64,000 nt of DNA from Epiperipatus broadwayi (taxonomy: Eukaryota > Onychophora > Udeonychophora > Euonychophora > Peripatidae). The translations under genes and the position numbers were made by a program. The stretch spans positions 9,206,411-9,270,410 of the forward strand of contig JAQFVV010000013.1 in NCBI GenBank assembly GCA_028023455.1. The letters run 5' to 3'. This document shows, in pieces, positions 27,646 to 39,059 of this stretch (positions are counted from its first letter, which is position 1; each line of letters opens with the position of its first letter). The notes below the pieces were generated by a model. It ran no database searches and was not told the origin of the DNA. It saw only the letters and a program-made list of their open reading frames with translations.

Positions 27646-29739
27646 TGAATTAGATTAATCATTTAAATATAATTTATTCTCTCTCTCTATATATATATAT
27701 ATTGTAGTGATGAGTTACAACCTGATAAACCATCCAATTATTTAAGACACTCTACCAATTGGAACCTCATAACATATTTGCTTAACCAATAAATTGCAAA
27801 TAAATTGTCATATTAACATTTTTTTTCTTTCCAACATATACATGTGTATAAATATCTTTTTATTTCTAAAGAAGTAATAAAAACCATTAAATTATTAGGA
27901 GAAACAGATAGGTATATTAATACTGGAATAAAAGGTGTTATATGTTACTAACTGGGAAGAACTATACAAAAAAAAACTTACACATAAAGTTAAAAAAAAA
28001 AAATAGAAACAATGACTGAATTAAAATCTAAACACATAGCAACCATTTGTGGAAATGAAATTTAAAATATTTATAAATTATTATTTTTTATTTATAATCC
28101 CATTTATTTATGTTATGTCTGTTAAACAATAGGAAATATCAAGGTTAAAATGCTTAAAAAAACTTCATGCGACCTACAACGCAGTATTAATTGTTATAAT
28201 TGTCTTCTGCATTCGAAGATCGAACATTTTTTTTTCCTGCTTAAAAATAAATTCGAATACAAAATGGATGTGAATGTTCGAATTTAAATATATAAATATT
28301 TTTTAAAATATCAATCAAAATGATCAAAAGCTGAAATTTTAAAGCAATCGTTTGAAGGGAAAGAAATAATTTGAAAGTAAGAAGATTTAAATTATTTGCT
28401 AATTAGACAAATTTTAGCTAAATTTATGCATTGCAGTAATATTCAATAATTAATTGTTTTGATATATAATAATATCATCATTGAAATCTTGAGAAGCAAA
28501 TGAATCAATAAATATATATTATTTTTATATCATGATTGCTTGCTGAAAAGTTTGTACCATGGGGTAATAATACATCATCAATAAAGCCATGAAAAGTTAA
28601 GGATTTTACCTGCCCATTTGGAGGAAACTTGAAAACCATCTTTGCTTTAAATAAAATGCCTAATCAAATCCAAGACAGGATAATTGAAGAACATTATTAT
28701 TTTTTGACTCAGACAAGAAATTTCTATTCTTTGTGGGAGCAGAACTTCATCTCCATTCATAGGAATTTATTTAGCAAATGAACAGTTTCCAGCAGACTCA
28801 TCAAACTTTAATTAACATAATGGGATAAGAATTGTGATTTTTGTTTTATTATTTTGTCTATTGTAAATTTTATGTATTATTTTCGTTTCTACAAATGGAA
28901 GCTAATGTGTATAATTTTGGAGAAACTCTGTATGAGAGTAATGAGGGGGGAAAAATTAGATTTAAATATATATATTTTTTATCATCTTTAATTGTATAAA
29001 GAATAAAAAAATTACTAGTTTTGACCTTCCCATCTGACTTTTGACAACATATAGGAAATTGAAAGGTAAGAAATTTTAATATCTTATAGTAAGCAACACA
29101 CGATGATAAAGTTTTATTTCTTTATTATTAATTAAGCTTATTTTTATATTACTGTTAAATCAATGATTTATAATCATTGATTTATCTAGACAACAAAGAT
29201 TTTTTTGTTGTTGTTATGTTTGTATACATATTTTAAATTAGTCAGCTAAAATCGAAATCACATATACATATTATAATTTTACATATTCGTTGTTGTAAAT
29301 AATTAGTCAAGTACATGAACTTCTACCATGGGGTTTAGGGCAAGGATTTTATTTTTATTAATATCATTATAGATATCGATATGGTAGAGATTCATCCTTG
29401 ATAAAATAAATTACATGTGTCGGATTTAATTGTTATTCATATTTTATATTTTTTTGTTAAACAATAAATGTTTATATAATTCGTTGTTTTAATCTGGTCT
29501 CTAACTCATCATTATTTCAATATCCACCATCAGCTTTATAGTTCTTCATTATTCACATACCCATTATAACATTATTATCTTATTTAGTTTTACACCTATT
29601 AATATTATTACTATGATAGAGGAAATACATATACATATTTAAGTCATTTATTATAACTTTTAATACATATATACTTATACTGCACATACATATTTTTTAT
29701 ATATCTTATGCTTAATTGATTTTTGGTAATTAATTATCA
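27646..29739. other. AT-rich intronic DNA with (CT)n/(AT)n tract
   Basis: Contains a CTCTCTCTCT-ATATATATATA tract at about 27676-27703 and otherwise unrecognised sequence. Confidence 0.5.
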
Positions 29740-30060
29740 CCTATATAGAGGTGCAATAACTACTATTAGTGTGATCTCCTTCCCTGATAAGAGAGCTCAG
29801 GCAATTACTCCCTGAGTTCGAATACTGTGGTATAATGTGGCTAGAAAGGGGTGAGAATTGGATGAACTGACCCAAATTGTATCTAGGTTAATAAAAATAG
29901 GTAGAGCTAGTCTATTGGAAGTAGGTACAATCATAGGTTATGTATTTCATCACGTAATCACTTGCATCCTATCTGAAGACCCAAAGTCCAACCATAGTAA
30001 GATGCACTCCCCCTATCTCTTCTGGAATCCACCAGCCCATTACAATATATCGTAACCAGT
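29740..30060 (+). repeat. Possible SINE or other repeat, relatively GC-rich
   Basis: About 320 bp stand out from the AT-rich surroundings. GAGTTCGAATAC near 29813 resembles a tRNA B box, but a convincing A box upstream and a poly(A) end are lacking. The open frame inside (29858-30055) matches nothing I know. Best regarded as an unclassified repeat. Confidence 0.35.
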
Positions 30061-30579
30061 TGGGTTACATAACATACACTAATATAGTGTATGTAAATAT
30101 ATATATGTAAAATGAAGGAAAAGTAGAAATATACACAGGATAAATTTTTGTAGATATTTTTCTATATTTCCTAAAATAAAATAATAATAAGTAAAGGGTT
30201 AAATAACTCTGGGTTTAAAGTAAAATTTCATTGTGAAATAAGTATTTTAAAATGTCTGATAAATTATATTTGTAATTCTGATTATGAAATTAACACACAA
30301 AAAAGCATAATTTATTTTTTAAAAATCTTTTAATTAATACTTGTATAAAATATCTTTTTTAATTAATGCTTATTTGCATTTCTACTATCTAGTTAAAAAT
30401 CTTTGTAGATTAAAAATTCTAAAGGATTATCAGACCTTTGGTAAAATTCCAAAGATTAAAGTATAAAAACATGAATATCACACTTTGATAGAAATTTACA
30501 ATTTGTTTTTAAATGGATTAGACAGGTTGAAAAAAACCAAGATTATAAAAGACTGATAAAAAATATCAGTTAGTCGGGA

Positions 30580-31110
30580 TAGTGATTTTTGATGAGAACA
30601 GTTTGGTTTTCAGTTTTGTAAGAGTTAGCAGAAGAGCTAGCTGTAAAGTTGGCTAAAGTATTTTGTGAAGAGTTGTTAACTGCAGCAGAGAATGGCAACA
30701 GTAAAGCTAGCTGCAAAGATGGCTAGTATAATTATAAGGAGAACTGCCATGAGGATGTAAGAATGCAAAGAAATGGCTGCTTCAGTTCACTGGTGGAGTT
30801 TGATTTTAGATGGAGGAAATGGGTCAAGATTCTTTGTAATTTATAGCCATAAAAGTGTCTGGAAAACAGCTTGCTGACCTGAAGCTTGCAAAATCCAAGT
30901 ATAAGTGAAACTGACTACATAAGGGAGAAAGCTGACTATACCTGAATTATATACTTTTACCAGATAATGACAATTTCCTGGATTGACAAAAAAACGCCCA
31001 AGAGAAACACCAGCAGAATAAAGAAGTAGTTATACTTATGCTACTGTTTATCTATATGTGCAGGGAATAACAGATAACTATGTCGCGTGTATATACAGTG
31101 AGTTATTTTA
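30580..31110 (+). repeat. Unclassified block, possible solo LTR
   Basis: A non-coding stretch clearly less AT-rich than its neighbours, with an internal near-duplication (AGCTAGCTGTAAAGTTGGCT and AGCTAGCTGCAAAGATGGCT, about 70 bp apart). It has CCATAAAAGTG (TATA-like) near 30849 and AATAAA near 31017. That order suits a solo LTR, but ends and target duplication could not be identified. Confidence 0.3.
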
Positions 31111-32677
31111 TTTTAATACTCCTTAAAACGACTTATAAAATTATAAATTAATAACTTAAAACAAAACACGTAAATAATTTGCTTGAGTCAAATGTCTATT
31201 TTGGAAGAAATTGTTTTGGTAATTCTTTTAAAAAAAAATGACATTAAAAGTAGAATATACAAATGCAAGCATAATTTTGTTTGAATTAAAATTGTAAAAG
31301 CAAATATTTTAAATTGGTCTAAGAACGCTGATAATTAATCAACAAGTACCTGTCAAACAGAAGTTGACTTTATTTAGTTTGATAAAAAAAAAGAACTTAT
31401 AAACTGAAATTAAATTTTAAATTATATATTTTGTTTATACACACGTATATGTGTGAAATTTGTGTTTTGCAAATGAATTAATTATGAAAAAATATATTAT
31501 TGTAACAAGTTGAAATAGATAAAAGTCAGTGTGCGTATATACACGCACACTCATATATGTAAAATTTTAGTATTTTTTTTGTTATTAAATGTCAATTTAT
31601 TTTTTTATATTAATTGTATATCATAAATCGCATGTTTGTGCTCACATATATGTAAATCAATGTAACAATTTAAATGTTGAATAGTAATGATTTAAATCTC
31701 AATGTGATCATTTGCAATTTTGTATTGTAATCAAAATCAGAAAGCTTATATGTAATTTTATTTTTATAAGACCTTAAACATCATTTATTTTTTTGTTATT
31801 AATAAACTTATTTAATTGTTAAAATTGTTTCCATCATCTTTTGGTCACATACAGTAATATAGCTTGTGTTCTCTGAGCTAGATTCATGCATGGGATGAAT
31901 ATACAAATGGGAATGTGTACTTAGTGCTTTTGGGGCATCCAGCGATGATCAATCATCATCCTGGTTGGTGCAAAAGAGAATACTCTTTAAAGCCCATGCA
32001 CTATCATTTTTTATTTTATTTGTCTTATTTAAAAGTTAAGTTTATAGTTGGCCAGTACAAGTGGCCTGAGCATTGATGATGATCAGCATGTTTTAATGTC
32101 CCAGCATTATTGTTTTGATTTCTGATTATTGTGTATTTTAATGGATGGGCACTAAGCTGGTGCATCCAAGTTATGTTTAAATAATTGCCCTAGGTGGCAA
32201 AGGCTCAATAGTTAGCCTGGTCTACAGAAGACTCATTTCCAATCCAGTCACAAGATTGACTGTTGATATATTGTACTGATTTGTTTATTCCCATCAATGA
32301 TGAATGATTATTTATTTTGAGTATTAGTATTACTTATAATTACTTTATAATGCTGGTTGAATTTATAATTATGCTTTTAGTTGCTCTTTTTAGTAGCTGG
32401 CTGATCTCTCAATGTTTTCAGAGATTTTTTTAATTTCCTGCTCTCTTTAATATCTTTCATTATTTTACACCACCCAGTTCAAACCTCAATCCTTCCATCA
32501 CCTCATCTTCACTCAATGTTCTCAGAGATCTTTGGATCTTATGTCCTCTTAAATATATCTTACTTATATACACTTTTGTAAATATTTCATTTTAAATGTG
32601 ACTGGGAATGATAATGGTTTTGCCATCACCCCATGTTCATGTCTTTACTTCCGCTTCATTACCCCCCCCATCCCCTT

Positions 32678-32680
<3 letters not shown>
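31111..32680. other. Intronic DNA with a moderately GC-rich block at 31.85-32.3 kb
   Basis: The block contains no recognised gene. CTCAATGTT(T/C)TCAGAGAT occurs twice (near 32408 and 32512), a small direct repeat. Confidence 0.4.
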
Positions 32681-32719
<39 letters not shown>

Positions 32720-32758
32720 AATTACTCCCCATCCCCTTACAATATATATATATATATA
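32681..32758 (+). repeat. (AT)n minisatellite with repeated ATTAC(T/C)CCCCATCCCCTTACA spacer
   Basis: Two (AT)n tracts, each preceded by the same CCCCATCCCCTTACA motif, so the compound unit is duplicated. Confidence 0.85.
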
Positions 32759-33095
32759 ATCAAAATTACCCCAAATTCACAACTCAACCACACTAGCCAA
32801 GGAAATAAAATCTAAAATACCACCAATGATTTCACTGCTACAAGTAAACTTTTTAAGCATAAAGAATTACAAAATAACAGCAAATTTAAACTAAACATTA
32901 CCCACAATTCCACTTACCTCCCATCCACCCTTAATATTAATAGAACTTTTAAATATGTTTACTTTAAATGTTATTTTGTTATTCTTTACATCTGAGAAGT
33001 CTGTTGTAGCAGTGAAGCCACTGGTAGTGTTTTAGATTTTCTTTTCTTGGTTAATCTGATTGAGTTATGAATTTGATGTAATTTTGATAATTTAT
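32755..33095. mobile_element. Foldback element with ~145-bp arms
   Basis: The left arm (about 32755-32900), with ATCAAAATTAC, AAATCTAAAA and TTTCACTGCTACAA, is matched in order by the reverse complement of about 32950-33095. A 50-bp spacer separates them. Arms are moderately diverged. No coding capacity. An (AT)n tract abuts the left end. Confidence 0.78.
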
Positions 33096-33156
33096 TGAGT
33101 AGTTTAGTTTTGTGCTTTTAATGTTTATATATATAACCAATAAGAATGAATTCAAT

Positions 33157-33310
33157 GTCTAATTTAAAATTATGTAAATAAACTAAGCATAAATACCAAC
33201 AAATACTAAAGGACAGACGATATCAAACTGTCTTTTAATAGTTTATTTACTACATAATTCATCGGACAATATAGTTACTTCCACTTTAGTTGCATATAAT
33301 CTGGGTTATA
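33157..33310 (+). repeat. Dispersed repeat, copy 2
   Basis: Partner of the repeat at 27500-27645 in opposite orientation. See the shared segments named there. An (AT)n tract follows at about 33327-33349. Confidence 0.75.
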
Positions 33311-33460
33311 ATTATTTATTATTACATATATATATATATATATATATAATTAACACTAATACTGAAGAAAGAAAGACTCAAGCAGAGAATAAGATCATTT
33401 ATTCATTCTTTTTCACAGTGCTTTTACATGTTAGCGTACAACTATAAAACATATGTACTT

Positions 33461-33571
33461 TTTTTTTTTTCATATGTCATAGCATCGGCCGGGATGCGAA
33501 CCCACAACTGTCTGCAACCAACTACTTGCTTGCATGGTGGCTGCAATACCTCTCGGCTAACAACACAAGAC
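33461..33571 (-). mobile_element. tRNA-derived SINE with perfect 15-bp target-site duplications
   Basis: On the minus strand the element reads TTAGCCGAGAGGTATTGCAG (A box region), then GTGGGTTCGCATCCCGGCC (B box), then TGCTATGACATATG and a run of A. It is only about 110 bp long, so it consists of little more than the tRNA-like head and a short 3' segment. It is flanked by identical AAAACATATGTACTT at 33446-33460 and 33572-33586. Intact boxes and target duplications indicate a recent insertion. The two open frames across it are artefacts. Confidence 0.93.
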
Positions 33572-33586
33572 AAAACATATGTACTT

Positions 33587-36546
33587 AAGTCAATTTTTTT
33601 CCAAATTTGTAAGCACCTTCTTAAGTTATAACCTATTATGTCACAACTATCCACCAGTTAAAAAAATTCAAGACTGTTCCCCTTCCTTCACCAATAGAAT
33701 AAGCTACATCTCCACATCTCTGTTGATAGATCAAGGTTTATATATATAAATATAACATAATCGTAATCACCCTATTTAAACAATTGGTAATAAATCCAAT
33801 TAACTATAAAATAATAAAAAAATACAATATTAGGCAAATTAAATTTTCATCTAGGAGAATTTAAATGTATTTAACAGGTGACCATGCACATGGTGGAATA
33901 ACTACATCAAAACTATTTTTAATTAACAAGTGGATAATAGTCACAGACAATAATCAAATTGAATATTCATAAAAACAAGTTTCCATATACATTTAATTAT
34001 ATTTCCTGATCGTCATCCCTCTCCACTTAATAATTTATTACATTAACAAAACAATTATTCAATCATTTTGGGTCAGATGAAAAATGAGAAACAATAAAAT
34101 TATTAACAAAAGCAATAACTTTAATCAAAGAATGATAATGATTATAAAAAAATATTTACATATTTACAATTCAAAAAATTATATGGCAATCATGAGTGGG
34201 AAGGAAAAAGCTTTGTACCTTGCAATCTTTTTGAAGATATCTATAGAAAGTTCAGTCAATTTACTTTAATGTATTTGTGAACTCACATGTATATTTTATA
34301 TCCATAAATGTGGGAATATGATCATTATTCATTAAATTTTAATGTTTTCTGGAAATATAATATTTTATCTTCTTTTGGTTCCTTCTGTGGCAATTTTCTT
34401 ATGAGAATTTCCATTGCAATTTTATTCTGAGCATTTAAAGTAGGTAGATTTGCAGATTAATTTACAGAAGTACATTTCCATTGGATAATCACTTTAGATG
34501 ACTAATTTTCCTTTTTTTAGCAACTAACTGTCAAATATTTCTTCAGCCTTCAATAATGATGAATAGATCTGTAGAATCTAAGTTAAATTTTAAGGCATTT
34601 CTTTGTCTATAGTTCCATCCTAAGCTACAATCCTGGAAAGATCAGGGAAAACAATTTAAAGAGTTCTCTACTCTATAAAATGCATGATATTAATTTAAAA
34701 ATCTTTATAAAATCTCATTGACTTTTTGACAGTAAAAGACATCAAGGCAAAATACATTACAATTCTTTTCCTGGTTTCTTGAAAACGGATGAGTTTTGAA
34801 AGCTTCTGTTGGTTCCCATAGCAATATTTTATTTTTATTTCCCTCAAGTTTCTTTTATTTAATGTTGTAAAACAAAAAAAATAATAACACATTTTATTTT
34901 ACACATATTACATATTCTTAAAATATAAAAACACATAAAATTTATTAGTCTATATGCATGATCTTTAAAATACTTTGTTATACACAATAATAAAAATATT
35001 AAAAATATTAGCATAACAGCAACACCTGTAAACTCTGATATGAGGGTTACAATATATATATATAATAAATGCAAACATTTTATATTTTAAGCTTGACATT
35101 ATTTGTAATCAAATATTCATTTTTTAATTCTTTATTACTGGGCCAATCCTAATCATATACAAGATAAAAAGATTCTATCCATCGTATTTAACCTGTATAG
35201 GATGGTACATGAAATATGTACCTGTTGTAACATCAGTAATGAATTTATACTAATTTTTAGTCAAATTTAAAATTTATCAGAATATCTCCAAACTTAGTAT
35301 TTCTCTTTTTTCAAACCATTGCTTATGCAGCTATATCCTTTGTCAAATTTAAAAATCAAACTGATCACATTTATAATATATAGTATATACATTTATAAGT
35401 ATTAAAACTATCAACAAGAGTATGGAAGTCTAGGCATTTCAAGCTTATAACGCAGTTGACAAATGATTGTTTGCAAAATAAATGTACAATGAGAAATAGT
35501 CTGGAATTTTATACAATGCTTAATAGCTGTAACAATAGATCACAAGGTAAGAGGGAGTTTAAGTTCATACAGACATTGTGTTTCTGTTATTTATTAAAAA
35601 TATAATTAGTTGTAGTGCAGCATTATCTTTCATAAAATATTATCAGGTATAAAAATATTTTACATATCTCATGGAATAGGAGTGTGAACAAGAGAAAAAT
35701 AACTTCATTCTCTACTTGTTTCTTTGATTCAGTGCTCATGTTAATTATTATATATACATAAGTTAGAAATTTAGTAAACTATTATGGACTTAATATTAAT
35801 TATAGTAACTAGAAATTTTCACTGAGTTTTGTTTCACTGTTTAAAGTCCATTTTAGAAGTAAATTCCATATGTTACATAAAACAATAAAATCATTAAATG
35901 TAATGAGGAAAGACATTGATTTCTTTAGCCTATCAATTGTTTGATGATAAAATGTAATTAATATTTCAAATATATTAATGTTGAATTCTATGTTTTGTTA
36001 TTTTACATAGCTATATAGATGATTAAAAAAGAGAATAAATACAGCAACTGTTGACTTAGCAGGAACATATCTTCTACTTCTAATTAAAAACTACTCTTAG
36101 CACTAATCATCTAACTAACATCAAGTCTACTCTCATTTTTTTCTATGATTTTTCTAATATCAACACAACTTTAGCCAAGAAAGAAACATGGTATCAGTTA
36201 CATTAGTGCTGAGATTATTAAAATGGGTAGTAACTTACTTGATATCAAATTTATACAACTATAGAAACAGATTTGCTTGAGTTCAAGACATTTGGGTTTT
36301 TAAGTCATTAGGCAGATAGTAAAAGAGTTAAAAAGACCTACCAAATATATAAATGCAATGATTTTGATTTTAAATCGTGAATCCTAATTGATAAAGACAA
36401 AATTCAGAAATCAATAAAAAAAAGGATTAAATTATATTATCATCTGGTACTCACTAATTATAATGTGTGGCATTAGATTAGAGAGAGAAAAAAAACTTTT
36501 TTAATTTAGTTCAAAACAAATACTACCATATCCTACATTATCTTAC
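33587..36546. other. AT-rich intronic DNA, nothing recognised
   Basis: No conserved coding signal, RNA or long repeat recognised. Confidence 0.5.
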
Positions 36547-36679
36547 ATCTTTATTATCACCCAAGTTGACATCTTCTAAATATTTCTCAGCTACTTCAAG
36601 GAGAGCTTCTGGAGGCCATTCACCAAACCAATTGATAGTCATACAATTGACACAACCAGGAAACATTCGAAGACGATTT
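36547..36679 (-). CDS. DNAH2: DNAH2-like exon d: end of AAA4 large domain
   Basis: This 133-bp exon has acceptor TTTTATAG and donor GTAAGA, and ends on a complete codon. It reads NRLRMFPGCVNCMTINWFGE then WPPEALLEVAEKYLEDVNLG. The R-x-F-P-x-x-V-N-C and I-N-W-F-x-E-W-P motifs are nearly invariant in axonemal dyneins. The run EALLEVAEKYL is what most favours DNAH2 over the other inner-arm heavy chains. An unspliced reading frame continues through the donor into the intron but has no homology there, so the splice site decides the end. Confidence 0.93.
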
Positions 36680-39040
36680 CTATAAAATAAAATTGTAAAA
36701 ATATATATTTTAAAATGGTTCATTGTTTTAATAAATATATGAATTATATATTCAAAGTGTAGTGTAAAACATAAAAAATAAAATTATAATAAAGAGCTCT
36801 TTATACCATTAAAAATATTTAAATAGTATATTAAATCTAACAAGTTTAAAACACAGTGATAACTTGGCATAAGCTTAGTTTAATTAAAATCACATGGTCA
36901 TCTGGTAATAGACAAAGATCTACAATGTTGATAGCAAAAGAATCATTGTTAAAAGACATCTGTGTTGCTTAATTATTATAAATTATATCCCCCATATTAA
37001 TTTACAACTTAAAAAATGCAAGTAAAGTTTTTCTTTAATAAAACCTTACAAGTTAGGTAAATCATAGATTTTATTAAATTTAATAGAGCTAACTACAAGA
37101 TAACTCATACTGTATGGACTGCAATGAGTATATTATTCAATATAGCTATAACACAAAAAAATCTCAATTCTGTTACATGTATGGTAACAATATTCATTGA
37201 AGCACTATATTTCCTTAATCAGCTAATGATGGGATTCACAAGTGGTAGAAAGAGAGCTCTTGCTACTTTGTAGAATAAGATGCTGCTTCATCAAAGGCTA
37301 GGTACTGTTTCTGATACAATTAGTTTTCTCTCTCTTTTCTTTATTCAGTCACTTAAGTTATTGTAGTGAATAGTCATCATGACCCTCTCATAGTGTCAGA
37401 TACCTCTTTATACTAACTGTGACAGTGAAATTGTGTGTTTATGCGTATTTCCATCATTTAATTACATGCTGACTCAAATTCTCTTTATCTTTTTAGCAAA
37501 AGCCCTTAAAAATTAAGAAAGCAATAATTAGTATTGACTCAATAAGCTGGTATAGTAATGATCTTTAAGGTATTAAAATCACTAATGTGTCGATTTAAAA
37601 CTGGATTTGAGTGAGAAAGGAGTTTCAGCTGGCAAAAATTGTATGTTAGGAAGCCCTACCACAGAAGTGTAAGAACTTAGAAAGTATGAATATGAAAATG
37701 CCTGTCACACGTAGTCTGGATAGGTTATTACAATTGATAATTTGCTCATTACATCAATAAAAATAATAGCTATAGTAATGATAACATCAGTAATAATGGT
37801 AAATCAAAAGACAGCAGTAATAATAAAAGTATTATAAATCTAATTTTTTTTCTAAATATTATTTCATGAAATGTGCAAACGTTATACAACCCCTTCAAGC
37901 CCAGAATTCAAAACTGTACTAGTTATTAAGAATCTATCAAGATTTAAAATCACTATACCCACTCTTAATGAAATTCATTTCCCAAAGAAGGGAAGTTTAA
38001 AATAAAAATGGATGGATACAAATTATTTTTTAAAAAGGCAGGACAGTCAATAAAATTTGAACACACAGTGTTGGAATTTTCTGTAAAGTCAAATGATATT
38101 AAAACTCATCTTACACAATAATACTAATGCTCATTTATACTGAACCTTAGATTCAGAGAAGGAAAGCTTTTATTCCTATTGGATAGCATTATTACAGCAA
38201 TACCATTAAAAGATTAAATTTTTTCTTGTTGGATATTTGAATCTACATGTTAGTATAAATAGTAAATTTTGGCCAAAGGTTTTTGGAAATAATGGTATTG
38301 ATGCTGCAAATTCAAATGGTTTGTTAATATTGAATTCTTGCACAATAGATGGCTTTACTATCACAAACTATTTGTTTAGGCAGAAAAAATCATGTAAAGA
38401 AACATGAATGCATCCATGAGTACACTTCAATTTAAATGATTGTTGTATTAAAAATTAGATATTACTCCAATCATATTCACTAAAAAAGTGATGTTCACTC
38501 TTTAGAAGAATCCATTATACATGAGTTTCAACAGCTATTAAATATTAAAATTGCTAACTTCTATCTTCAGGACTTTATATTCCTGAAGCATAGAATTCTT
38601 TTAAGAAATGTGTTAAGGATATAAGTAAACCACTAAAAAGAAAAATCACAAATGGTTTTTTTAACAATGATCTTATTATTAGTGATTTGATTTTTTTAAA
38701 AAAATAACGTTTTCTGTTCAGCAGAATAATAGATTTCATAATAAATACAGAGACCTGAAGGCTGAAGTTCCATGACCAACAAGATTAAAACTGTAAAGAA
38801 GATACAGACATTTGGGGATCTCTCTCTCTCTCTCTGGTTATTTGATATATTGACAACAACATATGGACCTGAGAAACAGTATCACAATTGTATTAAATTC
38901 AGCAATGATACTCATAACATAACAATAATATTTTGAAAAAGAGGAATATTTTTATTAACTTTTGAATAATAACACCAAGAATTGAAATGACAACTTTTAA
39001 TGATATATCCATTTTATCTACACATTTAAAATTTGGAAAA
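36680..39040. other. AT-rich intronic DNA with a (CT)n tract
   Basis: Apart from the (TC)n tract at about 38819-38835 nothing was recognised. Confidence 0.5.
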
Positions 39041-39059
39041 AGATATAAAGCTTAGTGGA

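Noticed and set aside
33480-33570. Functional tRNA gene
   Set aside because: A and B boxes are present, but the poly(A) end and flanking 15-bp duplications identify a SINE, and the acceptor-stem pairing of a real tRNA was not evident.
33428-33654. Two opposite-strand frames of 67 and 70 codons
   Set aside because: Both cross a tRNA-derived SINE and its target duplications.
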